Positions 1-9,892 of a DNA stretch of 64,000 bases are shown piece after piece. A program made the position numbers and the translations under genes. Origin of the DNA: Liolophura sinensis (lineage: Eukaryota > Mollusca > Polyplacophora > Chitonida > Chitonidae); NCBI RefSeq assembly GCF_032854445.1, contig NC_088306.1, positions 3,780,373-3,844,372 on the forward strand, in the 5' to 3' direction. How positions within the stretch are numbered: position 1 is the first letter of the stretch; every line of letters starts with the position of its first letter. A model generated the notes under the pieces. That model saw only the letters and a list, made by a program, of their open reading frames with translations. It had not been told where the DNA came from and did not search any database.

Positions 1-210
1 GATTAGGTTCACAAAGGTAAAGGATGTCTTTGGTCTCTTCGGCTATCTTTGACACTTCATCATACAACGCGATGTTTCCAACATTCCACAGTAGCGCCTG
101 TACAGATATGACGTTATTCGGTGTAAAATAACCAGTTTTCTTTAGATGTAGACACAAGTCTTTAGGATTTGAAATCCTTTCTGAATCATTTGATGCCATC
201 TGTTCGCACC
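1..210 (-). CDS. DED-like gene, paralogue 1: exon for second half of the domain (runs off left edge)
   Basis: Minus-strand exon with acceptor TTTCAG at 216-211. The frame is open to the window edge and begins with two bases that complete a split Gly codon (phase 1). It encodes about 70 residues with the helical pattern of a death effector domain, including DLCLHLKKTGYF, NNVISVQALLW and ALYDEVSKIAEE. This fits the short-helix/L-L spacing of helices 3-6 of the DED fold. It follows the exon at 1063-962, which supplies helices 1-2, and is closely paralogous to the exon at 16386-16168. DEDs are homotypic interaction modules of caspase, FADD and c-FLIP type signalling. The family call rests on pattern only; another death-fold member (CARD or DD) is possible. 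Confidence 0.6.
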
Positions 211-961
211 CTGAAATGTACAAACACTTGGGAAATTTCACTTCTTTCACTACTCTATTCCAATTACAAGTAAATACTAGTAATACGTGAGGCTGTGTTT
301 TCAGAAAATCTATCTGTCATGTAAAAAATCTCATAATAACTGCCATCATAATCGGAGAATACTTCAATATACATATGCACATTGAATTTCCAAAACTGAA
401 ATAGCTACAATACAATCTAGCTTTATAACTCACTTGGTACATGCACTCAACTTAAGTCGCACATGTAGGTTTGCGTTGCACGCATCGGTTTATACTCTTT
501 TTAACGATTGTTGCAGATATTAGCGATTTTCTCTGTTTTGTTGAATAACTTCCTATGCAGTAACCTGTCCTATCAAGCGCTGACTGTTGGACAAAATGTC
601 AGCACTAACTGAGGTGTTTTATTGCTCTTCCTGATTGACTAAAGACAGTCGTTGATCGCTGAACTTCAGTTAACATCACTGCATTTTTTTAACTAAATCT
701 GCATAAGCCACTGTACTATGAGTGCGTAATTTGCTACAATTTAAGCATTTGCATTAACAACATCTAGAATAAAACTACAACTGAGGCAAACTGACAAGAA
801 ACCGCTTTTCACAGGTCACATGTGACCATTTGTCAGCTGTTGTCGCTGCTCTGGTTTTGCCCTCTATGCTAAACTATTTCATATTGTCATAATACCCTTG
901 TTAAAATGATACCCGCTCTTAAATCCCTTATAAATTGCTAAACGCTAAAAGAATAGTTTAC
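211..961 (-). other. Intron between the two DED-half exons of paralogue 1
   Basis: The segment runs from donor GTAAAC (961-956) to acceptor TTTCAG (216-211). Its 511-945 part is strongly similar to 22,941-23,350 in paralogue 2, and its 230-400 part is similar to 16,490-16,590. The two genes therefore arose by duplication of a segment that included introns. No other gene is seen in it. Confidence 0.6.
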
Positions 962-1063
962 CTTGGAGCAATACTTTCATCTTCTTCACCTCTTCGTCTT
1001 TGATATGCTCTGCGATGTAATCGATAAGCTTGTTCAATTTATCGTTGCATTTCTTAACAGAGG
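962..1063 (-). CDS. DED-like gene, paralogue 1: exon for first half of the domain
   Basis: Acceptor CCCACAG lies at 1070-1064 and donor G/GTAAAC at 962/961. The 102-bp exon is class 1-1 and encodes a helical stretch containing KLNKLIDYIAEHI and DEEVKKMKVLLQG, like helices 1-2 of a death effector domain. The paralogous exon at 23484-23359 reads KLILHIARHINDEEVKEIKILLQG in short pieces at the same place, with the same phases. The upstream ATG (1127) is probably read-through into intron, because the acceptor is good and the paralogue is spliced at the same position. Confidence 0.6.
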
Positions 1064-1286
1064 CTGTGGGAAAATCAATGACAAAATAGATTCTTGACTT
1101 TATGCAGTTTTTGTTATCAAAACTCATTTACCAAATCCAGTTTAGACTACAACGATATGGAAGAATTCATATCTTAGGTCGATAAATGCCTTATCACAGG
1201 GACGCCACAGAAAAAACCAAAATGTCGCTAAAAAGCTTTTAAACAATATTCCCTGAGATTCACAGTTGTATGTGGGTTTAATCGTA

Positions 1287-1449
1287 ATAATCATAAAGTC
1301 GAGGCATTAGCACTTAAATGTGAAAGGTTTCACTTTCGATCCACATGCCGGGATCATTATCACTTGATAATGACCCGGCATGTGCATTGAAAGCTTGTGA
1401 AACCGTTCACATTTACGTGCTGATGTCTCGACTTCATTGTGATTAATAT
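1287..1449. repeat. Long imperfect palindrome, MITE-like
   Basis: The two halves are inverted copies around a centre at about 1362. Left words GTCGAGGCATTAGCAC, AAATGTGAA, CACATGCCGGG and ATCATTATCA recur as reverse complements on the right. The arms are about 75-80 bases with scattered mismatches. This is the structure of a foldback or palindromic MITE. No target duplication was resolved. Confidence 0.7.
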
Positions 1450-1799
1450 TCCCTACCACTGAGGAAATGTTGGAAATGTCGCAAAGGTGTGTTCTTAACG
1501 ATGTGCAGTCATCTTTGCATAATGGATGTATGACAAAATAAGTAACAAAGTCGGTAACAAAGAATGAAATTGGCTACAGGGTCTCCTTGTGATGTATTGA
1601 TCGATGACAACATGAAATAAAAACAGCGTGTGTCAGATGAGCTCATTAAAGTTCATCATATATTTATTTATTAATTTCATCGCAGTTTCAGGCAATTCCG
1701 AACAAACCGGCTCGGGAAGCCCACTACCATTCGGAGGTTACTTACAGACTTTTTAAACGTGCGTCCGGCACTTGGCAATTGATGACATTTTTTAGTAAT

Positions 1800-2045
1800 T
1801 CCAGACCAATGACGCCTAATAAATTGCAATTAACATCACTGCAATTTTTTGTGTACCTAATTCTCCTTAAGCCATGGTGCTAGGGGGCGTGTAAATTACC
1901 ATTATTTATGCATTTACATGAACATTTAGAATAAAACCCTGACAGAAGGTAAGTTGACCAGAGGCTGTATTTCACCGATTACCTGTGACCATTTGCCAGC
2001 TATCACACTGTCGTCGCTGCTCTGATCTTACTCTCTATGCTGTCC
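1800..2045. repeat. Third, partial copy of the DED-gene intron sequence
   Basis: The segment matches 665-870 and 23,100-23,275. Shared words include TTAACATCACTGCA, TGTGACCATTTG, CAGCT and TCGTCGCTGCTCTG. The copy stops at about 2045, just before the place where the DED exon would lie, so it is a relic of a third duplicate without its exon. Confidence 0.65.
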
Positions 2046-4553
2046 GTCTTTAATTATATTAGAAAAGAAAGTCCAAATTTTGTACATCTTCCAGCTCCGA
2101 ATTCCTCCTGGTCAACTGGCGCACTACAGCAAGAGTATAGCTTTCTCTATATCTCATGTTAGCTGAGTAACCACTGTCCTATAGATCCCTTACACATGTG
2201 CTTTGTCACTATCCTATAGATTGAATTACTCAAAGGGCAATGAAAGCATGAGATCAAGCAATTTAATCATGAAATCTCAGGAAGCTTGTTCAAGCCCCGG
2301 GAGTCACCCAGAAGTCCCTTATGCGTTTGGTAAAATACCAAGAAGCTCTCCGTAAGTTCCCTGTATCTTCTATAAAGCAGAGTCTAAGAGGTCCATCTGA
2401 AGTCCCTTGGTATGGGCAACTAAGTTCCAGAAATCACTGAGAAGCATCCGGAGGCCTTGAAGTGGGTTATTAAGAAGTCATTCTGAAGTCCCGTTTAAGT
2501 CCAATTAACACAGAGTTCAATACTATCGGCTCGTACTCAGACTGAGGTGGCCTCAGCTTAGCTGTTTATTTATTTATTTGTTTTTTTTTCCACAGACAGC
2601 CTTCAAGCTTAGATAAATATATGTTCAATTATTTATTCCCGAATGTATTACACCCAAGGATTGAAAAAAGTGAAATGCACACAACAGCACATCCACCATT
2701 AACCATTTTATCTTGAATCGGGCGTGTGTCAAACTTTCGTGTTCAGTTCAACTTGCGAAGCTAACAGGGATGTCCTAGCTTACACAGGATAAACAATAGG
2801 GAAGTTATCAGTTGTCACAGGTAAAAATAGCCCTAGTGTCATGTGAAAATGTTAGGCAACCTTTGTTAAAATTAATTTACTGATCACGTGCCCCATCCTT
2901 TCCAAAGCACAAAAGGCACCTCTTCCCATTAGGAACTTCTCAAGTTCACAAAAGTTCAGATTCTCAATTTTCTGTATTGTTCGTCTCCTCTAAATTACTT
3001 TTTATGACACTTTTTCAGACGCGCATGTTATAGTCAATGTGATCAAAGACGGTTGCCTTACATTCTCGACCGGTCACATGACACATTTGGACTTTTTCTA
3101 CCTTCATCGATAAAAGAGTTCAAACTCGAAGTTCCCCTGTTGAAAGTACTGAAGTCCTTACATGACGTCCCACTCGATTTATTTTGTACACTCTCTGGTT
3201 CCACACGAAGTGTGATATCACTTGTTACATTCACAGTTACAAAATGGAACAAGGCATCCAGAGAATCCCACCAGCTCGCCTGACATAGCAGTCTCAGTGG
3301 ACAATGCAATCAGAATTAAGATGAAAGCATATTTTGACTGGACTGCTCTTTATACTTCATACTTTCATGCTCAAATATTTCATAATCAATTGTATTTCAT
3401 TTGTTTGACAGCAGTGACTTTTAAGCAAACCGGGGTGTCTGGTGAGACAATGCGCTGTCTGTTTAGTCATGATTGTGTGTACATTTACCAAGGACCTACC
3501 CAATTTCTTCTAATTTGTGGGACATCTGGTCTGCTCTTTTCACCAAATACACATGTAATTAAAACAAGTTTACAAAGATTCTCTTTTCTGACATGGTCAG
3601 TCCATCTAATGAATAATACATCAACATATTCACTTTTCCAAATAAAGTATTTTAGCACTGCTGAAAGTTATCCTAAAAATTAAAAGAAATAGGGTACTGA
3701 TGGAAGGTTGATTTTCTTATTTGTTTTAGTTCTGTTGGGTTTGTGAATGTTTTTTAGTCATTTTGATTAATAGACTTTTATTGCAAAAATTTACCAGTTA
3801 TATAGACTTTACTTTGTTATCTCCGCTATAAAGTCTCCATGCAGGACTACAACTCTTACACACTGTTCAACCTATGTTTAAAGAGTAATGAACGGCTTAC
3901 AAGCCTATTGTTTCGAAGCTTTTACCAGGGTTTAGACATTTTCTCCCAGTCTCGTCTTGTATGCGTATTATCTACAGAAAGTTTTTTGCACAGTCCTACA
4001 TGCAGAGTACACGTACATGAGAACAAAAAGGCTATTGCCATGTACCACTGTGTCCTAGGTCACAGGCTGGTGTGTGTGTGTGTGTGTGCCTTCCCAAAGA
4101 CTACGACGGAATACTTAAATCATCGTCGTTCGTGATTTGCATATGAAAGACCACTGCTGCAAGCTGGTGCACAACCTCCTCACAAGGCAGTGGCTGAGCG
4201 TGACTTTATGTTGACGTTGCCTGTCATCCATATCTTGTATATTACACTTAAATCCCCTATACACACCCTCTTAGTTCTCACGGTTTGGTTCAGTTCTCAC
4301 TGGTCAGGCGAGTTTTCGTCACATGTTCCCATTCTTGGGCTGCATTGAATTTCTCACTCTTTCTGTACTGTGCCGCAAAAGCTTTCCAAAAGGGCAAACA
4401 TGTGTGTGTTATGTGGACAACTGATAAGTAGGCTGCATCCCATAAGTTTCAAGTAATATTTTTTGTCACTGAATAAACGAACGAAAACTTTCTTTAATGG
4501 TGAGGATAGATTCATTCAGATTTCTTACATTGCCTTTAAAGCCGTTTAAAATG

Positions 4554-4790
4554 CAATCGCTGTGAGTTGAAGTCCAGCTCACACTGGCTTTCTCTCCGGC
4601 AGTATGTGAGAAGATCTTCCAGCAACCTGTGGATGGCCGTAGGTTCCCCTGGTTTCTACCATTTTCCCTCCCACCACAATCCTTTCCGCTGTTGTATAGG
4701 TGAAATATTCCTGAGCACGGCGCAAAACACCAATTAAATAAATACATAAATAACCTAGGGCAGCATAAAACACCAATAAAATAAATACAT
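4554..4790 (+). mobile_element. SINE family 1, 5'-truncated, with doubled tail
   Basis: The copy begins inside the tRNA-like head (TGAGTTGAAGTCC, a B-box variant). It continues through the conserved body to the hallmark end GTGAAATATTC...AAAACACCAATTAAATAAATA. A second tail-like block (CATAAAACACCAATAAAATAAATA) follows directly at 4752-4790, so the 3' end is duplicated or two truncated copies abut. Confidence 0.8.
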
Positions 4791-5037
4791 CCAGAGAGCT
4801 GAAAAAGCTTAACCTTCCATCCGAGTGTGTACATTTACACACCATACCTTAGACTAGGCAGTTGAAAGAAAAGCTTAACCTTCCATTCACGTATGCCCAT
4901 TATACGGGAGCTGAAAAAAAAGCTTAACCGGAGACCAACACTCCCCCCCCCCCTCCCCTTCACAATACCTCGCCTTACTTCGTACAGGTGAGCTAAAAAG
5001 TGAAGGTGAACACTGTAAAATACTAATTTTATCTCAC

Positions 5038-5403
5038 CAATGAGTTTTTCATGCGTCTCCATGGAGTCTGTCTCTTGATCATAACTTGATTCCATAGTCT
5101 TTTCCTCCTGCTTTACCGCCTTTTTCTCACCGCTTAAATCAATGGTCTCTCCGTGCAGGTCTATGGTATCTATCACTTGCTCACGAAACAATTCTGCCTT
5201 TAAATCAGATTTCAAAAACTTTTCCGTGCACACTGCAGGAAACATCAGGGTGATGTACCAGCTACGTGTAGGCTTTGATCCAACAATTAAGACAAAGTTC
5301 CATGGTATTCCGAACACACTAGCAAACTTTTGTTGTAAACTCTGAACCTCTTCCTCGGAAGGTTTTTGCTTGTAATGTATGGTAACACAGTCGTGATCAG
5401 TAG
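5038..5403 (-). CDS. DED-like gene, paralogue 1: upstream exon of unknown domain
   Basis: Acceptor ATTACAG (5410-5404) and donor G/GTGAG (5038/5037) bound a 366-bp class 1-1 exon of about 121 codons. The first 65 residues look like a compact alpha/beta module, with FGIPWNFVLIVG and TRSWYITLMFP visible. The remainder is acidic and low-complexity (KQEEKTMESS, ETDSMETHE) and reads like a linker into the DED. I do not recognise the domain. Phase and strand match the DED exons at 1063-962 and 210-1, so it probably belongs to the same transcript. Reading on past the donor to 4835 gives a longer ORF, which I take as intron read-through. Confidence 0.5.
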
Positions 5404-5643
5404 CTGTAATACAGAACGAGAACAGTACTGACATTTATGTGTCTTACTAACACCTAAGCCGTAATAAAAAAGGACAGGGTAGACGTATACCGTTAGCCTC
5501 TCCCCACAGGCATGGAAGCCGGGTGCGGACATTCGCATCTTAGTTCCAACCTCAGAAATGTAATGTCAAAAACAGAAAACGATGAAAAAGCAAAGGCGTA
5601 AAATGTGAAAACACGACAGTGAAACTCTGCACAAACTTCAAAC

Positions 5644-5823
5644 CTGTGGGGTTTTGTCTCGTACTTTCGACATTTTCGTACAATTCCATATTCACACCTT
5701 TGCGTGGGTCTTGTGTATTCTCAAACAGATGAGTGTAGCGACATTCCGCCAGTTTGCACATTGTGCAGTGATATCCTCCAACACTTGATAGCACAAACTC
5801 GCAGTTAGGTCTGACACTCTTAC
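5644..5823 (-). CDS. DED-like gene, paralogue 1: upstream Cys-containing exon
   Basis: Acceptor CCTTACAG ends at 5824. The donor at 5644/5643 is weak (CACAG/GTTTGA). The exon is 180 bp and class 1-1. It encodes about 59 residues with PNCEF, GGYHCTMCKLAEC and HLFEN. The C-x2-C-x4-C spacing suggests a small metal-binding or disulphide segment. Function is unknown. It is linked to the exon at 5403-5038 only by strand, spacing and matching phase. Confidence 0.4.
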
Positions 5824-6351
5824 CTGTAAGGCCGAGAATAATCTTGAAATCAGACCGTTAGAAGAAAGTACAAATTTTTCAAATCCGTAGTTCAGTATAT
5901 TTTTATGAACCCAGATCCCTCTACCATATACTTTTTCAGTACATATATGTCCAGCGTTAACTGACCGCTATGGGTGGGTTCAGCGTGCTTAACCGAAAGA
6001 TTTTGCATATCCTTAGAAAGTGTTGTAAAGTGATTTATGTTTATAATGTGTTATGAAAAAAAATTATTGAATGAATTTGAGAAAGGTTTATATGTATATG
6101 TGATTACATTTCGTATCGCCAAATGTTTTTCTTTTTACAGTTCAAGGGAGAAGAAGATTTAAAAACATAGGCTGAAAAGAGCACAATTTTTTCTATCTGG
6201 TGGTGCCAGCTGCATAATTTTGCGATTTTTCCTCGTCATACACGTAAAGTCAGAAAATGGCAAAGCTGACATAAGTCGCCGAGTCCATCGCGTCATCCAT
6301 CTTTAACACCATTTAATTTATGCTGAGGGTGTGTTGCCTCGCAGCCAATAC
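5824..6351. other. Non-coding stretch
   Basis: This is AT-rich sequence between the Cys-containing exon and SINE family 2. I see no exon, RNA gene or repeat in it. Confidence 0.4.
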
Positions 6352-6705
6352 GTGAGTGAGTGGTTGGGGGTTAACGTCGTACTCAACAGTTTTTCAGTCA
6401 TATGACGACGAAGGAATCCTTAGAGTGCATGTTATGTGCCTCCTTGTTGCAGGACGGATTTCCACTGCTCTTTTATCTGGTGCTGCTTCACTAAGACGAC
6501 GCACCGAAGGCAAGTAAGGCGCCCCGCCCGAGCCATTATACTGATACGGGTCAACCAGTCGTTGCACTATACCCTTCATGCTGAACGCCAAGCGAGGAAG
6601 TTACAACTTCCTCTTTTAAGGCCTTAGGTATGACTCGACCCAGGATTGACCCTGGATCTACCGCTGCTCAGTCAATGAGAGTCGGTAAAACTACCGGCTT
6701 GTACG
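6352..6705 (-). mobile_element. SINE family 2, minus orientation, degenerate tRNA head
   Basis: The copy shares its whole body with the one at 53,500-53,838, including TTAACGTCGTAC, ACGACGAAGGA, CCTCCTTG, GCAGGACGGATTTCC, CCATTATACTGATACGGGTC and GACTCGACCCA. The (GAGT)n end is on the left and the tRNA-derived head should be on the right. Here the head is eroded after CTGGATCTACCGC. Confidence 0.75.
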
Positions 6706-6835
6706 TGCAAACTCGGAACCAACGCCCAAGATTTCGGTTACCCGATCGTCAAGCGGAAATCACCGCAGCAACGCGAAGTATCGGCGGTTGGCAGGTCACG
6801 TACATTTTCTACCGGAAATGTACGAACTGCTCTTC

Positions 6836-6841
6836 GGTGGT
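6836..6841. repeat. Polinton target-site duplication, left copy
   Basis: GGTGGT lies directly outside the left terminal inverted repeat and is identical to 12,984-12,989. Six bp is the usual target duplication length for Maverick/Polinton elements. Confidence 0.85.
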
Positions 6842-6918
6842 AGTAGTAGGGAATGTTGCAAACGTGTCACAATTTTGATGAGGCGCAGGTATTGATACGT
6901 CCGCACTCTGCGCCTGAC
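6842..6918. repeat. Polinton left terminal inverted repeat
   Basis: The repeat matches the reverse complement of 12,899-12,983. There are 29 identical leading bases, then a 13-base gap, then shared AATTTTGATG, CGCAGGT, GTCCGC and CTCTG. The ends start with AG, as is usual for this group. Confidence 0.9.
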
Positions 6919-6928
6919 GTAAGCTGCG

Positions 6929-7225
6929 TGACGTCATGCGTTCCATGTCGCGTCAAAAAATGTCACGCGCGAGAGCATCAGCTACATGTCGCGCCAAAAC
7001 GGACCAATGGGTAAGCTCCATGTCGTTCGCGCCAAACCTGGGGGAGCTCCATTTCATTTGCGCCAAAACTGATGTCACACGCGAGAGCAGCCAATTTAGC
7101 TCCATGTCGCGACAAAACTGATCAATGGAAGAGCTCCATTTGTCGTGCCATAACTGAACGTCGGATGGTAAAGTTGGGTTGAGTAGCTCCTTCAGCTCCA
7201 TTCGCGCCAAAACTGACCAATGGAG
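6929..7225. promoter_or_regulatory. E2F-like / CCAAT / CRE array at Polinton left end
   Basis: A perfect CRE palindrome TGACGTCA lies at 6929-6936, just inside the inverted repeat. Then come GCGCCAAAAC at 6991, 7060 and 7204, near-matches at 7029 and 7109, and CCAAT at 7004, 7091 and 7217. Most units begin with (G)CTCCAT and are 29-62 bases apart, so the array looks like a decayed tandem repeat. GCGCCAAAA is the complement of the TTTTGGCGC E2F consensus, CCAAT is the NF-Y site and TGACGTCA the CREB/ATF site. A promoter role for the plus-strand genes, or a replication or packaging role, is inference. Confidence 0.6.
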
Positions 7226-7366
7226 GTGACCGCGCGGTTTTGGTAACTGAATTTCGTTGACACATTGTCGGTGTGTCAATGAGTGGAGCTTACTCCGACT
7301 ATAACGTCTAGACAACACCAGATCATGTTCAGCCAGAGAATATACTACTGATGCTAGGCTGCCATC

Positions 7367-7648
7367 ATGGTTTACGGAGAGGGAGGAGGAGGAGGAGGAG
7401 GAAGAAGAGGAGGAGGAGGAGGAGAGGCTTCGGGAAAGTTTACTTGTCGGACGTGTGCTTTTCTCGACGGAGCGATCGCTTGCGACACGAGAGGGCGCAG
7501 GGCGCAGAGGGGGAGAGGTCACAGTTTACCTGCGGCACGTGCGCCAGGCACTTTTCCAGGCGGGACAACTGGGTGCGACACCAGAGGACGTACCACTGGG
7601 GGAACAAATACACACGCGCTAGTATTGTATATCTATAGTATCGTATAG
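7367..7648 (+). pseudogene. C2H2 zinc-finger protein relic inside the Polinton
   Basis: Two finger-like units lie in adjacent frames. The first (about 7437-7495) has KFTCRTC then, in another frame, FSRRSDRLRHER. The second (7525-7596) is intact as C-x2-C-x12-H-x4-H: FTCGTCARHF then DNWVRHQRTYH. A (GGA)n tract precedes them and encodes poly-Gly or poly-Arg/Lys depending on frame. One frameshift separates the two fingers. The gene lies on the polymerase strand just inside the left inverted repeat, so it was carried by the element rather than by the host locus. DNA binding is implied by the finger; the role is unknown. Confidence 0.5.
7380..7430. repeat. (GGA)n microsatellite
   Basis: A purine-only run of GGA/GAA triplets of about 45 bases, within the zinc-finger relic. 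Confidence 0.85.
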
Positions 7649-7857
7649 TACGTTTCTGTGGTCATATTCTCTGGATTTGGTGCCTTTTTAAAATGTAAAA
7701 TGAATAAAACAATAATGATTGGACATCACAGAAGGCAGCCTGGCAACATGGACTTAAAGTGAGTCGGGCGTGTGTGTCGGCTTGGCTGGCCCAGCAGGAC
7801 ACGTATACGCTGCACTGTCCCGCTGGAGGGCGCTACCCTCGTAATGGGTAGGCTTGT

Positions 7858-8129
7858 TTATTTATTTGTTTATTTGATTCGTGTTTTACGCCGTACTCAA
7901 GAATATTTCACTTATACGACGGCGGCCAGTATTATGGTGGGTGGAAACCGGGCTAAGCCCGGGGGAAAGCCACGACCATCCGCAGGTTGCTGCCGGACCT
8001 TCCCACATGCGGCCGGAGAGGAAGCCAGCATGAGCTGGACTTGAACTCACAGCGACCGCATTGGTGAGAGACTCCTGGGTCATTACGCTGCGCTAGACCG
8101 CTAACCGACTGAGCCACGGAGGCCCCCGA
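7858..8129 (-). mobile_element. SINE family 1, full length, inserted in the Polinton
   Basis: In minus orientation the element starts at the right with a tRNA-like head (A box TGGCTCAGTCGG, B box GAGTTCAAGTCC). It runs through the conserved body to GTGAAATATTCTTGAGTACG and a (AAAT)n tail at the left. It is flanked by a perfect 10-bp target duplication, GTAGGCTTGT, at 7848-7857 and 8130-8139. It inserted after the Polinton. Confidence 0.93.
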
Positions 8130-8163
8130 GTAGGCTTGTAAAGTATGCGTGTTAAGCTGCGTG

Positions 8164-8181
8164 GCGCCAAAACGGACCAAT
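8164..8181. promoter_or_regulatory. Additional E2F-like plus CCAAT unit
   Basis: GCGCCAAAAC with ACCAAT 13 bases on has the same composite spacing as the units at 6991 and 7204. It lies past the SINE and about 490 bases before the polymerase relic. Confidence 0.5.
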
Positions 8182-8199
8182 GAGGTGATTGGGTTGGGC

Positions 8200-8666
8200 G
8201 TGTGTGTTTTCCCGCTCGGTTATCTCGTTGAAGTCCGCGCTGCGTCGTCCAATAAGCGAGGAGGAGGAGGGAGTCGTGCTCGAGAAGGGAGCGAAATAAC
8301 ATTGTATAGTGTAACATTCTATAACATTGTATAGCATTGAGAATCTCATTATTTTGCATAGTGTCTACGCGGCGATGCCCCCGTCTAGTGTGGACACATC
8401 ACTTCAAGAAAGGACTTTTCTTTCTCAGTTGGTACACCCGAACGCTCGCCGTAGTATAAACACATGCCGTATTTTGTACTATACATGGTCCAATTTTCGA
8501 TACTTTAGAGTTACTGGGGAACTGCTTTCGAAGTGACACAGCTGGTGTTATCAGCTTATTTCTCTTGGTCCGCAATTGTTTTGTTGTGTGGTTTTAATCT
8601 TAAAGCATTGATGACAAGGCTCAAACAGTTCGTTCCGTCCGGCACCGCCACGCGTCTGGCTAAAGA
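8200..8666. other. Spacer before the Polinton polymerase relic
   Basis: No recognisable coding sequence. A short direct repeat of ATAACATTGTATAG occurs near 8297-8335. Confidence 0.4.
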
Positions 8667-9888
8667 ATGGCGGACTGGCAGTTGTACCAGCTGGGGGTAA
8701 ACATCTGCCACCGGCTGAATCACACCGAGAAGCGGGTCGGTGATCGGCAACTCCCCGTAGACGGGTTCGCCCACATTGACGGACGACCCACCGTCTTCCA
8801 GTTCCACGGTTGTTATTACCACTACCCCGGCTGTCACCTGAATCACCCAAGCCAGGGTAAGCTGCGCTACAACGACCAGCGACGGTTGACACCTCAAGAC
8901 TTGTGCCGGGAAGTGGAAACGAATGAGGCCTACATCTGTTCCCAGGACTACCAATTGGTGTACATATGGGAGTGAGAGTTTCTTCGCTTGCGGGAAACGA
9001 ACCCAGCCTTGCGCGCCTTCCTGCAACGGTACGCCTTAGCCCCGTCACAGCGACAGCCCAAGACGTAGGCTCAGCTGGTGGAGGCTGTCGTCCTAGGTCC
9101 GTTGTTTGGCTTTGTCTAATGCGACATCCACGTGCATCAAAGCGGACTTTGCGGAATGTCAACGCATATTTAAAAACATTGATGTGAGCCGGGAGGACAT
9201 AGGCCCCACCATGGCGGAGTCGCGGAAGTAAATAACCCCGGTTCCAGGCGTGTGCTGATCGGGAGTATGTTCGGTCGGAATATCTGCTGGCCACACCCTT
9301 GCTCCAGTGGTATCTCGCTCACGGGTTAGTAGTGACCCGCGTCTATCAAGTGATGGAGTACACGCCCGAGCGAGCCTTCCTATCATTCGCGCACGCCGTC
9401 ACCCAACCGCCGCTAGAGGGGACGCCGACCCTGACAAGGCCCTTGTCGGGGAAACGATGATTCCCCCTGTTGGTGGTAAAATGTTGGTTAATTCCGGCTA
9501 TGGCAATACCGAGACAAACCAAGACCGGCATGTGGATGTGAAAATCTGACAAAGACGCGTAAGTTACTGGAGAGTGTGCGGAACCGTACCCTCGACCAAA
9601 TCGATGACGACACCTTCGAAGTGGTGAGCAGCAAGAGGACCATTCGTTATAACCTACCCTTGCAGATAGGATGTATGGTGTACCAGTATGCCAAACTCCG
9701 TATGTTGGAGTTTTACTATGATTTCATGTCGTTTTTTTAACAAGGCGGACAGGCAGTACTGCGAGATGGATACGGACTCCGCGTACATGGCCTGGTCTGA
9801 CCCAGACTGGGAATTTCTGGTTAAACCTGAGCTGCGGGTGGTATACGAGGCGGAGCGGGACAAATGGTTGCCTCGACGCAACCACTAG
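8667..9888 (+). pseudogene. Polinton protein-primed type-B DNA polymerase, decayed
   Basis: The reading frames of at least four blocks belong together. At 8667-8975 is the exonuclease-side region with DGRPTVFQFHGCYYH and, at its end, VYIWE. After a stop a block has LFGFVECDIHV (about 9090-9140). At about 9290-9400 is PLLQWYLAHGLVVTRVYQ. At about 9620-9720 is LQIGCMVYQYAKLRM. At 9688-9888 is the palm block with the metal-binding motif DTDS at 9769-9780. Stops and shifts occur near 8974, 9080, 9186, 9460 and 9730, and the stop TAG at 9886-9888 comes well before the usual C-terminus. The product in active elements replicates the element. This copy cannot be functional. Confidence 0.85.
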
Positions 9889-9892
9889 GACT

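Larger units (their letters stand above)
1064..5037 (-). other. Long intron or intergenic stretch of paralogue 1
   Basis: This is the region between the exons at 1063-962 and 5403-5038. It contains the palindrome at 1287-1449, an intron-derived relic at 1800-2045, a weak degenerate repeat of AAGTCCC-like words at 2290-2500, a (GT)n run near 4069-4088 and the SINE at 4554-4790. The short ORFs at 3053-3683 and 3839-4135 have no recognisable motif, and I see no supported exon. Confidence 0.4.

Noticed and set aside
3222-3683. 153-codon ORF
   Set aside because: Low-complexity hydrophobic translation of AT-rich sequence without motif. Overlapping frames are also open.
4579-4834. ORFs over 4466-4845
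   Set aside because: They run through the SINE at 4554-4790.
8551-9294. 247-codon minus-strand ORF
   Set aside because: It overlaps the polymerase relic on the other strand. Composition follows GC-rich coding sequence, so it is a shadow.
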